From positions 1 through 64,000 of the forward strand of contig NZ_LQPZ01000008.1 in assembly GCF_002102395.1 (NCBI RefSeq): DNA of 64,000 nucleotides, in the 5' to 3' direction. A program made the position numbers and the translations under genes. Source of the DNA: Mycolicibacillus trivialis. GTDB lineage: Bacteria; Actinomycetota; Actinomycetes; Mycobacteriales; Mycobacteriaceae. The notes under the pieces were generated by a model. The model was given only the letters and a program-made list of their open reading frames with translations. It was not told where the DNA came from and did not search any database. Of this stretch, positions 14,624 through 23,528 are shown one piece after another. How positions within the stretch are numbered: position 1 is the stretch's first letter; each line of letters begins with the position of its first letter.

Positions 14624-16234
14624 ATGGACGACGCGGACGAGTTCGATTACGTGGTGGCCGGCGGCGGGTCGGCGGGCTGCGTGGTGGCCAGCAGGCTCAG
14701 TGAAGACCCCTCGGTGTCGGTGTGCCTGCTCGAGGCCGGCGGCATGGGTCGCAACCTGCTGATCCGGATCCCGCTGGGCTTCGTGGCCGGCATGCCCCGC
14801 GGCATCAACAGTTGGCACTACCAGACAGTCCCGCAGACCGGATTCAACGGCCGGCGCGGGTTTCAGCCGCGCGGCAAAGCGCTCGGCGGCTCCAGCACCA
14901 TCAACGCGATGATCTACGCTCACGGCCACCCCTCGGACTTCGATCATTGGGCAGCCCTGGGCAATCCGGGCTGGGGCTTCGAGGACGTGCTGCCGTACTT
15001 CACCAAATCGGAGAACAACGCGGTCCACCGCGACTCGCGCTACCACGGCACTTCCGGCCCGCTGCACGTGACCAACCTGCGCAGTCCCAGCCCACTCAAC
15101 GACGTCTTCCTGGCCGCCTGTGAGAAGCAGGGCATCCCGTTCAACGACGACTACAACGGCGCTCAGCACTTCGGCTGCTACCACGTGCAGGTCACCCAGA
15201 AGGACGGTGAACGGCACAGTGCGGCCGCCGCGTTCATCCACCCGAACCTCGACCGACCGAACCTGGACGTTCGTACCAAAGCGCACATCACCGGGATCGA
15301 CTTCGACGGCCGGCGGGCCACCGGGGTCAGCTACCGACGCGGCCGCCAGTTGCGCAGCGTACGCGCCCGGCGGGAGGTGATCATGGCGGCCGGTGCGTTC
15401 GGCACCCCGCAGATCCTGATGGCCTCCGGCGTCGGCCCCGGCGCCCACCTCCAGGAGCTGGGCATCACCCCGGTACTCGACAGCCCCGGCGTGGGACAGA
15501 ACCTGCAGGACCACATCTCGGCGCTGCTGATCTACCGCGCCCGCACCACCGAGGGCACCGTCGGGATCTCACCGACGGGAATCGCCCGCATGGCCACAGC
15601 AGCCTGGCAGTGGCGCCGCCACCGGACCGGTCTGCTCACCAGCTGCGCCGCCGAATCCGGGGCCTACTACCGGACCAGTCCGGACGTCGAAGTGGCCGAC
15701 ATGGAGATGGAACTGATCGTCGGCATCGGCGAGGACCACGGCCGCAAACCGCCGATCGGCCACGGCTATTCGGCGCACCTGCTGCTCGCTCGCCCCAAGA
15801 GCATCGGTGAGGTGCGCCTGGCGAGCCCGGACACCGCCGTCGACCCGCTGATCGACCCCAAATACTTCAGCCACCCCTATGACATGCCCACCTTGATCAA
15901 GGGCACCCAGATCGTCCTGGACGTCATGAACGATCCGGTGTTCGACCCGTACCGCGGTGAGATGATCGTGCACTACGACCGCGACGATCCGCGTCAGATC
16001 GAGGAAACCCTTCGCGCGCACGCCGACACCGAGTACCACCCGTGCGGCACCGCCAAAATGGGCCCGGACTCCGACCCGATGGCAGTCGTCGACCCGACGC
16101 TGCGGGTGCGCGGCATCGACGGGTTACGCGTCGCCGACGCATCGGTGATGCCGACGGTGCCCAGCAACAACATTCACGCGCCGGTGCTGATGATCGCCGA
16201 GAAGTGCGCCGACCTGATCAGGCAATCCGGCTAA
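14624..16234 (+). CDS. GMC-family oxidoreductase (choline/alcohol dehydrogenase-like)
   Basis: A 536-residue FAD enzyme. It has a dinucleotide-binding [16 protein letters not shown] near residue 14, GMC signature 1 [19 protein letters not shown], signature 2 [15 protein letters not shown], and catalytic-region HPCGTAKMG and [13 protein letters not shown] with the two conserved His/Asn positions. This fits the BetA/AlkJ branch, oxidising a primary alcohol to the aldehyde; the exact substrate is not evident. Ends 4 bp into the opposing yaaA-like gene. Confidence 0.9.
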   Translation: MDDADEFDYVVAGGGSAGCVVASRLSEDPSVSVCLLEAGGMGRNLLIRIPLGFVAGMPRGINSWHYQTVPQTGFNGRRGFQPRGKALGGSSTINAMIYAHGHPSDFDHWAALGNPGWGFEDVLPYFTKSENNAVHRDSRYHGTSGPLHVTNLRSPSPLNDVFLAACEKQGIPFNDDYNGAQHFGCYHVQVTQKDGERHSAAAAFIHPNLDRPNLDVRTKAHITGIDFDGRRATGVSYRRGRQLRSVRARREVIMAAGAFGTPQILMASGVGPGAHLQELGITPVLDSPGVGQNLQDHISALLIYRARTTEGTVGISPTGIARMATAAWQWRRHRTGLLTSCAAESGAYYRTSPDVEVADMEMELIVGIGEDHGRKPPIGHGYSAHLLLARPKSIGEVRLASPDTAVDPLIDPKYFSHPYDMPTLIKGTQIVLDVMNDPVFDPYRGEMIVHYDRDDPRQIEETLRAHADTEYHPCGTAKMGPDSDPMAVVDPTLRVRGIDGLRVADASVMPTVPSNNIHAPVLMIAEKCADLIRQSG

Positions 16235-16977
16235 CCGGGCACGATCAGCGTCAGTTCACCGCGGACGTGCTCGACCGCCATACCAGCGCGGCGCGCGACC
16301 TTTGCCGCCGACGCCGCATCGGTCGGCTCGGCCCGATTCACCGCGAGAGCCCGCGCCAGCCTGCCCTTGTGCGCCTTGTTCGCGTGGCTGACCGCCGTGC
16401 GGCGGCCGTCGGAAGTCTCGGAGACCACAACGACTTTCACCGCGTCCGGTATCCGCGCCAACGCCGCATACGGCCCGGACCGCAAGTCAACGACGAGCTG
16501 ATCGGCGACCAGCCCGGCGAACACCGGCTCCAGCACCGGACGCCACCGCGCCGCCAACCCGGGGCGGCCGGGAAGCTTGGAGCCCGCGGAGAGCCGGTAG
16601 GCCGGTATCGGATCGTCGGCGCGCACCAGACCGAACAGCGCCGAGGCCACCGCCAACCGGGACCGTGCGCGCTCGGCCTGCGCACCCCGCATCGCGTCGG
16701 CGTCCAACGCGTCGTAGAGCACCCCGGTGTAGCGCCGGATCGCCGGCATCGTCGCCGCCGTGCGCAGCGCGGCGTTGCGCTCGATCTCCGCGTCCTGACG
16801 TGCGGTGAGGCCCAGTGCTCGCCGGCTGGTCGGCCGGTCGGCGGCCAGGGCCACCACCTCGTCGATCAGCTCGGTGCGCAGCGAGTCCAGCTCGGGAAAG
16901 CTGAGGGCATCGGGTTGCAGCGGTGGCCCGTCGCCCCCGGATTGCTTGGTCTCCGAAGGCGGCAGCACGAGGATCAC
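16231..16977 (-). CDS. yaaA: YaaA-family (DUF328/UPF0246) peroxide-stress protein
   Basis: A 248-residue protein of the YaaA family: MILVLPPSETKQSGG at the start, RYTGVLYDALDA, then SALFGLVRADDPIPAYRLSAGSKLPG and a C-terminal VSHANKAHKGRLARAL. E. coli YaaA limits free iron and DNA damage under peroxide stress; the same role here is inferred by family. Convergent with the GMC gene, 4-bp overlap. Confidence 0.9.
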   Translation of the reverse strand: MILVLPPSETKQSGGDGPPLQPDALSFPELDSLRTELIDEVVALAADRPTSRRALGLTARQDAEIERNAALRTAATMPAIRRYTGVLYDALDADAMRGAQAERARSRLAVASALFGLVRADDPIPAYRLSAGSKLPGRPGLAARWRPVLEPVFAGLVADQLVVDLRSGPYAALARIPDAVKVVVVSETSDGRRTAVSHANKAHKGRLARALAVNRAEPTDAASAAKVARRAGMAVEHVRGELTLIVPG

Positions 16978-17093
16978 GGTTGTCGACGGTAACCGGGGCG
17001 CCCCGCCCGGTTGAAAGCGACTGTCGGAGTGCCACCGAGGCGGTCCCGAAGAAACCGTGTGCCGCCTCCGCCGACCCGACTTACGCTGCTGTC

Positions 17094-17531
17094 ATGTCCC
17101 ACCGTCATGGGTTCGTCACCGCGCTCACCTGCACCGTCCTGATCGCGCCGCTGATGATCGGCTGCGGCAACACCGGCGGCCCCGCATCGACCAGCGAAAC
17201 CGGCACGCCCGCCGCGGCACCGACTTCATCGACCACGACAACGGCGGTGCCCACACCGACCGGCCCGCCGGTGGGAACCGCCACCATGAAAGTCATCGGC
17301 GGGTCCGCTCCGGTGACCATCCGGTACCAGATCAACGGCGGGGCCGAGCAGGTCGAACCCGGCGTCGTGCTGCCGTGGGAGAAGCAGTACGACGTCTACG
17401 ACAAGGTCTCCTCCTCGGTGACCGCCGAGGGCGGCGCCGAGGTGCTGGCCTGCACGATCATGATGAACGACCTGCTGGTGGCCTTCGTCAACGAGCCGAA
17501 CCCGACCTGCACCTTCGCCTACTACGAGTGA
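17094..17531 (+). CDS. MmpS-like lipoprotein
   Basis: A 145-residue exported lipoprotein with lipobox LMIGC, a Thr/Pro-rich linker (residues 30-62) and a beta-rich domain GTATMKVIGGSAPVTIRYQ ... VVLPWEKQYDV ... LACTIMMNDLLVAF resembling the soluble domain of MmpS proteins. No MmpL transporter gene is adjacent, so a transport role is not supported by context. The last 10 bp overlap the opposing YceI gene. Confidence 0.65.
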   Translation: MSHRHGFVTALTCTVLIAPLMIGCGNTGGPASTSETGTPAAAPTSSTTTTAVPTPTGPPVGTATMKVIGGSAPVTIRYQINGGAEQVEPGVVLPWEKQYDVYDKVSSSVTAEGGAEVLACTIMMNDLLVAFVNEPNPTCTFAYYE

Positions 17532-18067
17532 TCCGCGGTGGCGTCGAACTCCACCGCCACCACATCGGCGACCTTCATCGTGCCCATCGCCATCGAGTAC
17601 TGCTTCAGCTTGTGGTCGCTGTGGCGGACCTCGGTGCGGACCCGCAACCGGTGAGCCGACCCGTCGTCGGCCACGTCAAGGGCGACCTCGACGGGCCTGC
17701 TGACCCCGTGCACGGTGAGCGGCCCGCGCAGCAGGTAGCCGTCGTCGCGGGCGGTGATCGATTCGGCCTCGAATTCGACGGTCGGAAACCGCTTGGCGTC
17801 CAACGTTTTGAGCGCGTTGGCGCGTACCAGGGTCTTCTCCGGACCGCTCAGCGGTGTCAGGCCGCCCTCGCCGGAGACCACCCGCATCGAGTCGACGTCG
17901 ACGACCAGTCGGGCCGCCACCGGCGTTGAGCCATCCCAGTCGACGGTGGCGCGCCAGGAAGACATCGCGATCGTCAGCCGGTGGCCCATCCGCGCCGCCC
18001 GGCCGGTCACCCCGGTGCGCAACGTCAGGGTGCCCGCGGTGTCGTCCAGCGTCGTCGTGGTGGTCAT
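17522..18067 (-). CDS. YceI-family protein
   Basis: A 181-residue protein with the YceI lipocalin-like fold: GTLTLRTGVTGRAARMGHRLTI, VDVDSMRVVSGEGG, FPTVEFEAESI, LLRGPLTVHGVSRPVEV. No signal peptide is present, so it is probably cytoplasmic, unlike E. coli YceI. YceI folds bind isoprenoid or other amphipathic lipids; the ligand here is unknown. Divergent from the acyl-CoA synthetase with only 46 bp between starts. Confidence 0.85.
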   Translation of the reverse strand: MTTTTTLDDTAGTLTLRTGVTGRAARMGHRLTIAMSSWRATVDWDGSTPVAARLVVDVDSMRVVSGEGGLTPLSGPEKTLVRANALKTLDAKRFPTVEFEAESITARDDGYLLRGPLTVHGVSRPVEVALDVADDGSAHRLRVRTEVRHSDHKLKQYSMAMGTMKVADVVAVEFDATADHS

Positions 18068-18113
18068 CTCGGCAGTACACCAGACGGCGGCACCCGGCTA
18101 CGATGGGGCCGCT

Positions 18114-19760
18114 GTGTCTGCCGCCGAAGAATTCAACCTCGCCGAGGTGTTCGCGGCCGTGGCCGCCGCCAACCCGGACCGCGACGCCGTCGTCTTCGGT
18201 GACCGGCGGTTCACCTTCGCCGAGACCGACGACCGCACCGCCCGACTGGCCCGTGCCCTGCACGACTGGGGCCTGGGGTCGCACCGCGAACGCTCGGAGC
18301 TGGCCGGCCACCAGTCGGGACAGAGTCACCTCGCGCTGTATCTGACCAACGGCAACGAATACCTCGAGGGGATGCTCGGGGCGTTCAAGTCCCGTGTGGC
18401 GCCGTTCAACGTCAACTACCGCTACGTCGCCGAAGAACTGCACTACCTGGTCGACAACGCCGCCGCCGACGCGGTGATGTATCACGCCCGGTTCGCGCCC
18501 ACGCTCGCCGGCGTGCTCGATCGGCTGCCACCCACGCGGCTCATCCACGTCGACGATGACTCCGGAAACCCGCCGCTGCCCGGGGCGGTTCGCTACGAAC
18601 GGTTGCTGGCCGACACTTCAGCCGAACCACTGCCACTCGCGCCGTCACCCGACGATCTGTACATCCTCTACACCGGCGGCACCACCGGACTGCCCAAAGG
18701 CGTGCTGTGGCGCCAACACGACATCTACATCGGGGCGATGGGCGGGCGGGCCTACGGATCCGACCAGCGATTCACCGACATCGAGCAGATCGTCACCCGG
18801 TCTCGCCAGGGCGGACAGGGCTCGATGACGGTGGCGCCGCTGATGCACGGCGCCGCCCAGTGGGCCGCGTTCAGCACGCTGCTGCGCGGCGTCCCGTTCG
18901 TCATGTCGGACATCACCGACCGGTTCGACCCGGCCGATGCGCTGGCACTGGCGGCCCGCGAGCGGGTGGCGTCACTGTCGATCGTCGGCGACGCGTTCGC
19001 CCGGCCGCTGCTCGCGGAGCTGGAGACCGGCCGCTACGACCTGTCGGGCCTGCAGCATCTGGTCAGTGGCGGAGCGATCTTCAGCGCGGGAGTCAAAGCG
19101 CGCTTCCTGGAGTTGTTGCCGCAGTTGACGATTCTGGACGCCGGCGGATCCTCGGAGAGCGGGGCACAGATGGGCCAGATGTCGACGCGCGCCTCGGTCG
19201 GCTCCGGGCGATTCGCCCCCAACCCTGGCGCGGTGGTGGTCAACGCGGAGTTGACCGGGGTCCTGGCCCCAGGGGACGAGGAGATCGGCTGGCTGGCCCA
19301 GCAGGACCCGGTGCCGCTGGGCTACCTCGGTGATCCGGAGAAGTCCGCCCGGACCTTCCCGACCATCGACGGCGTGCGCTACTCGGTGCCCGGCGACCGG
19401 GCGCGCTGGGACGCCGACGGCAGCATCGAGTTGCTCGGTCGGGACTCCGTCACGATCAACTCCGGCGGCGAGAAGATCTTCGCCGAGGAGGTCGAAGCGG
19501 CCCTGGCTCATCACCCGAGCGTCTACGACGTCATCGTCGTGGGCAGACCGAGCAGCCGGTGGGGCTCGGAGGTGGTCGCGTTGATCCAACCGGCCGGCGG
19601 CGCCGAACCCGACATCGATGACCTGCTCACCGAAGCCGCGCGGCACGTCGCGCGCTACAAGCTGCCCAAGCAGATCCTTTTCCGGTCGAGCCTGCGCCGC
19701 TCACCGTCGGGCAAAGCCGACTACCGATGGGCGAAAGCCGAAGCCGCCGACAAAAGCTGA
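18114..19760 (+). CDS. Acyl-CoA synthetase (FadD family)
   Basis: A 548-residue ANL-superfamily enzyme that activates a carboxylic acid to acyl-AMP and then acyl-CoA. The AMP-binding loop is LYILYTGGTTGLPKGVLWR; further motifs are LMHGAAQW, YSVPGDRARWDADGSIELLGRDSVTINSGGEK and the C-terminal catalytic-lysine region RSPSGKADYR. The GTG at 18114 gives the natural N-terminus (SAAEEFNLAEVF); the open frame extends upstream without coding character. The substrate could be fatty or steroid-side-chain acid; not decidable here. Confidence 0.9.
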   Translation: MSAAEEFNLAEVFAAVAAANPDRDAVVFGDRRFTFAETDDRTARLARALHDWGLGSHRERSELAGHQSGQSHLALYLTNGNEYLEGMLGAFKSRVAPFNVNYRYVAEELHYLVDNAAADAVMYHARFAPTLAGVLDRLPPTRLIHVDDDSGNPPLPGAVRYERLLADTSAEPLPLAPSPDDLYILYTGGTTGLPKGVLWRQHDIYIGAMGGRAYGSDQRFTDIEQIVTRSRQGGQGSMTVAPLMHGAAQWAAFSTLLRGVPFVMSDITDRFDPADALALAARERVASLSIVGDAFARPLLAELETGRYDLSGLQHLVSGGAIFSAGVKARFLELLPQLTILDAGGSSESGAQMGQMSTRASVGSGRFAPNPGAVVVNAELTGVLAPGDEEIGWLAQQDPVPLGYLGDPEKSARTFPTIDGVRYSVPGDRARWDADGSIELLGRDSVTINSGGEKIFAEEVEAALAHHPSVYDVIVVGRPSSRWGSEVVALIQPAGGAEPDIDDLLTEAARHVARYKLPKQILFRSSLRRSPSGKADYRWAKAEAADKS

Positions 19761-19769
19761 ACTGCGCCG

Positions 19770-20384
19770 CTACTTGGTGGCGACCGTGAGTCCCTCACCG
19801 GTCCAGCGGCGCACCACCTGATGCTCCACGGTGGCGAAGCCGGCACCGGTGGCCAGACTGCGCATCTGCTCCGGGGTGGGGAAGTGTCCGACCGAACCGC
19901 CCCCGGAACCGACCCAGAGCAGGAAACGCCGAGGTGCGCTGCTCGGGTTGACCACGCCGATCATCATCAACCCGCCCGGCGCCAGAACCCGGTGGAACTC
20001 CGCGACCGCCGCGGGCTGGTCGAAGAAGTGGAACGCGTTGGTGCTGACCACCGCATCGATCGAGGCGTCGTCGAACGGAAGCTGTTCAGCCGGAGATTTG
20101 GTCCAGTTCACCGCGGTGGACCGATCGCGGGCCTTGGCCAGCATGCCGTCGGACATGTCGCAGCCGTACACCGCCGTCGGGGCCAACTCGTCGGCGATCC
20201 GCGTGGTGAGGATCCCGGTGCCGCAGCCGACGTCGACGATGCGCTGCGCATCGGCCCGTCGCAGCCGGGCCACCACGGCGTCCTGAGCCGGGCGGTAGAA
20301 CGTCTGCTGCAGCAGCGGGAAATCGTAGACGCGCGCGACCTGATCGAAGACTTCCGAGATCGGCTTGGTGAGTGGGTTCGCCAT
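19770..20384 (-). CDS. Class I SAM-dependent methyltransferase
   Basis: A 204-residue methyltransferase (Methyltransf_11 type). Motif I is IVDVGCGTGILTTRIA, then the acidic loop YGCDMSDGMLAKA, motif IV AVVSTNAFHFFDQP and post-motif RVLAPGGLMMIGVVNP. Small-molecule or lipid O/C-methylation is expected; substrate unknown. Likely third gene of a minus-strand cluster with the methyltransferase and cupin genes at 20425-21632, 40 bp downstream of the former. Confidence 0.85.
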   Translation of the reverse strand: MANPLTKPISEVFDQVARVYDFPLLQQTFYRPAQDAVVARLRRADAQRIVDVGCGTGILTTRIADELAPTAVYGCDMSDGMLAKARDRSTAVNWTKSPAEQLPFDDASIDAVVSTNAFHFFDQPAAVAEFHRVLAPGGLMMIGVVNPSSAPRRFLLWVGSGGGSVGHFPTPEQMRSLATGAGFATVEHQVVRRWTGEGLTVATK

Positions 20385-20424
20385 GTCGCCCAGTGTCGCA
20401 CGCCGGCCACCTGCCGGCGTGACG

Positions 20425-21231
20425 TCAGCCCGCAGCGGGCTTGTGCGCGACGATCGCGATCGCGGCCATCTGCTTGTTGTACTTGCGGAACGTCTGGCGC
20501 ATGTTGAGCACCCGGCGGCGGGCATCGGGCTGCAGCAGGAGGTTCTTGGCGAACCGCAGCGCACCGAACAGGCCCTCGTCGGAGATCAGCCGGCGCGGCT
20601 GGAGCAGCGCCATCGGAGCGGTCTCGATCTCGTCGACCACCAGGCCGTGCGCGCCGAGCAGGGCGGTCCACTCCGCGACCGTCAGCGGGCGCGCATTGAC
20701 CTTGATCGAACGGGCCAGCGCCTGCTGCACGTCGGTCTTGATGTCCTCGCTGAGCGAGTCGGGGGTCAGCGCCAACTCGTGGATCGCGTAGCGGCCGCCG
20801 GGGCGCAGCACCCGCGCCGCCTCGGCGACGATCGCGTTCTTGGACTTCTCGCCCTGCATGGTCAGCATCGCCTCGCCGACGACGACGTCGCGACTGGCGT
20901 CGGGCAGGCCGGTCTCCTCGGCGTCGGCCACCCGGACCTCACCGCGGTCGGCGACGATCGTCTCGACCAACCGGGCAGCGTCGGGGTTCTGCTCGGCACC
21001 CACGTAGGAGCGCGGCTTGGCCGCCATGATCTCGGTGGCGGTGCGACCCAATCCCGGGGCGAACTCGAGCACGTCGGCGTCGGTCAGCTTCGCCCGGCGC
21101 AGCAGCGACCGGGAAAGCTCGATGCCGCCGGGCCGCAGGACCCGCTTGCCGAGTCGGGCCAGCAGCCAGTGCCCCTGCACGTGCTCGGCATCGCGGTCGG
21201 CGGACGGGAGACGGTTCTCGATTTCGGTCAT
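20425..21231 (-). CDS. Class I SAM-dependent methyltransferase
   Basis: A 268-residue methyltransferase: motif I VLEFAPGLGRTATEIMAA, YVGAEQNPDAARLVE, the VVGEAMLTMQGEKSK loop, VLRPGGRYAIHELAL. The C-terminal 90 residues form a family-specific cap (RRVLNMRQTFRKYNKQM). The ATG at 21231 overlaps the stop of the upstream cupin gene (ATGA), so both are translated together. Product unknown; the pairing with a cupin suggests the cupin may sense or bind the methylated compound. Confidence 0.85.
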   Translation of the reverse strand: MTEIENRLPSADRDAEHVQGHWLLARLGKRVLRPGGIELSRSLLRRAKLTDADVLEFAPGLGRTATEIMAAKPRSYVGAEQNPDAARLVETIVADRGEVRVADAEETGLPDASRDVVVGEAMLTMQGEKSKNAIVAEAARVLRPGGRYAIHELALTPDSLSEDIKTDVQQALARSIKVNARPLTVAEWTALLGAHGLVVDEIETAPMALLQPRRLISDEGLFGALRFAKNLLLQPDARRRVLNMRQTFRKYNKQMAAIAIVAHKPAAG

Positions 21232-21632
21232 GACACAGCCTGCCTCACAGTAGGCATCAGGCCACCGATCTCGCGGTGCTGATGCACGGTCAGATAACGC
21301 AGCCCTTCCGGGCCGGCCTGAAATTCGCGACGTGAACGTCGCGGCATCCACAGCAGGGCACCGGGGTGGAGATCCACGGTGCTCTGCTCAGTGGTCACGG
21401 TGCCGTTTCCGGTCAGCACGTGAACCAACACATCGACGTCGGCGCCGTGATGAGCACCGATGGTGCCGTGCGGCGGCAGTGCGATGATGTTGGAGTCCAA
21501 GCCCCGGTCCGGAAGGTCGAGCTTCCAGAGGGTTCCGGAGGTCGCGGGGGCACCCGCGGTGATGTCGGCGGAATTGCCCAGAACCCGCGGCACGTCGGTC
21601 CGGTCGCCGCCGTCGGGTCCGGTGTCCGCCAT
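21228..21632 (-). CDS. Cupin-domain protein
   Basis: A 134-residue single-domain cupin: IIALPPHGTIGAHHGADVDVLVHVLTGNGTV (metal-binding HH motif) and DLHPGALLWMPRRSRREFQAG. The ATG at 21632 is preferred; the frame extends to 21659 with no ribosome-binding site, while AGGAAGG lies upstream of 21632. Leads the methyltransferase operon and is divergent from the ferredoxin gene, sharing a 54-bp intergenic region with a palindrome. Confidence 0.8.
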   Translation of the reverse strand: MADTGPDGGDRTDVPRVLGNSADITAGAPATSGTLWKLDLPDRGLDSNIIALPPHGTIGAHHGADVDVLVHVLTGNGTVTTEQSTVDLHPGALLWMPRRSRREFQAGPEGLRYLTVHQHREIGGLMPTVRQAVS

Positions 21633-21652
21633 GGCTAGGCTCGCCTTCCTAG

Positions 21653-21676
21653 TTTTCACAAAATCGGTTGTGTAAA
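21653..21676. promoter_or_regulatory. Palindromic operator candidate between cupin and fdxA
   Basis: Half-sites TTTTCACA (21653-21660) and TGTGTAAA (21669-21676) form a 7-of-8 inverted repeat with an 8-bp spacer, ending 9 bp before the ferredoxin start. The position suits control of both divergent genes, possibly by the HTH regulator encoded just downstream at 22079; that link is inferred. A second, smaller palindrome CTAGG-N8-CCTAG lies at 21635-21652. Confidence 0.4.
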
Positions 21677-21685
21677 CTCTAGCGC

Positions 21686-22030
21686 ATGACTTATGTGATC
21701 GGGAAACCCTGTGTCGATGTCATGGACCGGTCCTGCGTGGACGAGTGCCCGGTCGACTGCATCTACGAGGGTGGCCGCGCTCTCTACATCCATCCCGACG
21801 AGTGCGTCGACTGTGGTGCCTGCGAGCCGGTATGCCCTGTCGAAGCAATCTACTACGAGGACGACCTGCCCGAGGACCTGGAGCCGCATCTCGATGACAA
21901 CGCGGCGTTCTTCTCCGAGACGTTGTCCGGTCGTGACGAGCCGCTCGGGTCGCCGGGCGGAGCGGCCAAGATCGGAGCGCTGGGGATCGACACCCCGCTC
22001 GTGGCGAGCTTGCCCAAACAGGGGGAGTGA
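21686..22030 (+). CDS. fdxA: 7Fe-8S ferredoxin
   Basis: A 114-residue ferredoxin of the mycobacterial FdxA class. The first cluster region CVDVMDRSCVDECPVDC lacks the complete CxxCxxCxxxC spacing and supports a 3Fe-4S centre; the second, CVDCGACEPVCPVEAI, is a standard 4Fe-4S motif. The C-terminal extension (LPEDLEPHLDDNAAFF...) is typical. It carries electrons for redox enzymes, for example P450s. Leads an apparent operon with the HTH regulator and a membrane protein. Confidence 0.93.
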   Translation: MTYVIGKPCVDVMDRSCVDECPVDCIYEGGRALYIHPDECVDCGACEPVCPVEAIYYEDDLPEDLEPHLDDNAAFFSETLSGRDEPLGSPGGAAKIGALGIDTPLVASLPKQGE

Positions 22031-22078
22031 GCTCAAATCTCCGGGTCATCGGGGGAACTGACGGGCCGCCGCTTCGAT

Positions 22079-22726
22079 GTGTGGCGGGTGCTCAAGGCGG
22101 CGCAGGCGCCGATGAGCATCGCGCAGATCGCCGCTGAACTCGGCGTCCACCCGAACACCGTCCGGTTTCATCTGGCCACCCTGGTCGGCGACGGGCGTGT
22201 CGAACGTGTCCAGGTGCCGCACCGGGGACCCGGTCGGCCGCCGGTGATGGTCCAGGCCATTCGGCAGATGGACCGCGGTGGCCCGCGGCGCTACCGGTTG
22301 CTCGCCGAAATCCTCACCATCGGGTTCGCCACCGACGCCGACCCGGCCACCAGGGCCCTGGAAGCGGGCCGGACGTGGGCGCGTCGGCTCCGCCCGCCGG
22401 AGACCGACCCGCCGGCCGCCGACCCGGAGAAGTCCATCGAGAACCTCGTCGAGATGCTCGACGAACTGGGCTTCGCCCCCGAACGCCGCGAGGCCGGCGG
22501 CGAGCAGCAGGTCGGGCTGCGGCACTGCCCGTTCCTCGAACTCGCCGAGACCGACCCCGAGGTGGTCTGCCCCATCCACCTGGGCCTCATGCAGGGGGCG
22601 CTGGAAACCTGGGACGCCCCGGTCGCGGTCAAACAACTCGACACCTTCGTCGAGCCGGACATGTGCCTGGCGCACCTCGGGCTGGCCGCCGCGCGGTCCG
22701 GCCACGCCGACGGGGCCGCCGGATGA
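22079..22726 (+). CDS. HTH regulator with Cys cluster (ArsR/SufR-like)
   Basis: A winged-HTH regulator: MSIAQIAAELGVHPNTVRFHLATLVGDGRVERV at the N-terminus, GRPPVM wing. The C-terminal half carries HCPFLELAETDPEVVCP (C-x13-C) and MCLAHLG, a Cys/His arrangement recalling SufR-type Fe-S or metal sensors. The start is uncertain: the GTG at 22079 lacks a good ribosome-binding site, and homology-like sequence (LTGRRFD) reads upstream to a CTG at 22058. Same frame as, and 46 bp after, fdxA, so it may sense Fe-S or redox state to control this operon. Confidence 0.75.
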   Translation: MWRVLKAAQAPMSIAQIAAELGVHPNTVRFHLATLVGDGRVERVQVPHRGPGRPPVMVQAIRQMDRGGPRRYRLLAEILTIGFATDADPATRALEAGRTWARRLRPPETDPPAADPEKSIENLVEMLDELGFAPERREAGGEQQVGLRHCPFLELAETDPEVVCPIHLGLMQGALETWDAPVAVKQLDTFVEPDMCLAHLGLAAARSGHADGAAG

Positions 22727-23148
22727 GCCCCGGCGCCGCGGTCGCGGTCGCCGTCGCGTTCACCTGGCTGGGGATGGTGTCGGGGCTGTCCTTCATCGAG
22801 GCGCCGCTGAAGTTCCGCGCGCCGGGTGTCACGCTGCAGATCGGGCTCGGCATCGGGCGGATGGTGTTCCGGGCGCTCAACACCGTCGAAGCCGTGTTCG
22901 CGGCCGTGCTCGTCGCGGTGCTGGTGCTCAGCCCGCAATCGGCGGTGGCGACCGGCGCCTTCGCGGTCGCGATCGCGATGCTGGTCGTCCAGGTGGCCGC
23001 GGTGCGGCCCGGGCTCAACCGGCGGTCCGACCTGGTGCTGAGCGGCTATGAGGGGCCGCGCTCTCATCTCCACTACGTCTATGTCGGCTTGGAGATGGTT
23101 AAGTTGACGGCGTTGCTGGTGGCAGGGATCGCCCTGCTCGCCGGCTGA
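22723..23148 (+). CDS. Four-helix membrane protein
   Basis: A 141-residue integral membrane protein with about four hydrophobic segments (residues 5-25, 45-65, 68-88, 118-140) and a conserved-looking EAPLKFRAPGVTLQIGLGIGRMVF loop. No enzymatic motif; reminiscent of DUF4149/TMEM205-like proteins, but not firmly. Coupled to the regulator by ATGA, so probably regulated with it. Confidence 0.65.
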   Translation: MSPGAAVAVAVAFTWLGMVSGLSFIEAPLKFRAPGVTLQIGLGIGRMVFRALNTVEAVFAAVLVAVLVLSPQSAVATGAFAVAIAMLVVQVAAVRPGLNRRSDLVLSGYEGPRSHLHYVYVGLEMVKLTALLVAGIALLAG

Positions 23149-23176
23149 GAAATCCGAGGGAAAGGCGAAGGAGCCC

Positions 23177-23521
23177 ATGAACACCGTCTCGTTGTCCAGC
23201 CTGAGTGCCGAGAAGGTCGCCGAGGCCAAGCAGTCGCCGAGCGGTCGCACCGCGGTGACCATCAACGGCGGTCATTCCCACGGGCTGCGCCAGACGCTGG
23301 TGGCGCTGCGCAGCGGCGTCGAGCTGGCCGAGCACGACAGCCCCGGCGAGGCGACCCTGCAGGTGCTCGAGGGCCAGGTGCGCCTGGTCCTGCCCAACGA
23401 GTCCTGGGAGGGCAAGGCCGGCGACTGGGTGGCGATCCCGATGGAACGGCACTCGCTGGAGGCGCTGGCGGACTCCGCGGTGCTGCTGACCGTCGCGCTG
23501 GCCGCCAAACACCCGCAGTAA
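23177..23521 (+). CDS. Cupin-domain protein
   Basis: A 114-residue small cupin: INGGHSHGLRQTLVALRSGVELAEHDSPGEATLQVLEGQVRL then WVAIPMERHSLEALADS, with His/Glu metal ligands. Probably binds a small ligand or metal in the cytoplasm. It precedes the nitronate monooxygenase gene by 7 bp and is likely cotranscribed. Good ribosome-binding site (AAAGGCGAAGGAG). Confidence 0.8.
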   Translation: MNTVSLSSLSAEKVAEAKQSPSGRTAVTINGGHSHGLRQTLVALRSGVELAEHDSPGEATLQVLEGQVRLVLPNESWEGKAGDWVAIPMERHSLEALADSAVLLTVALAAKHPQ

Positions 23522-23528
23522 CGCCGAT

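Noticed and set aside
21635..21652. IdeR (iron) box in front of the cupin gene
   Set aside because: CTAGG-N8-CCTAG matches only about half of the 19-bp IdeR consensus and the half-site spacing is one base short.
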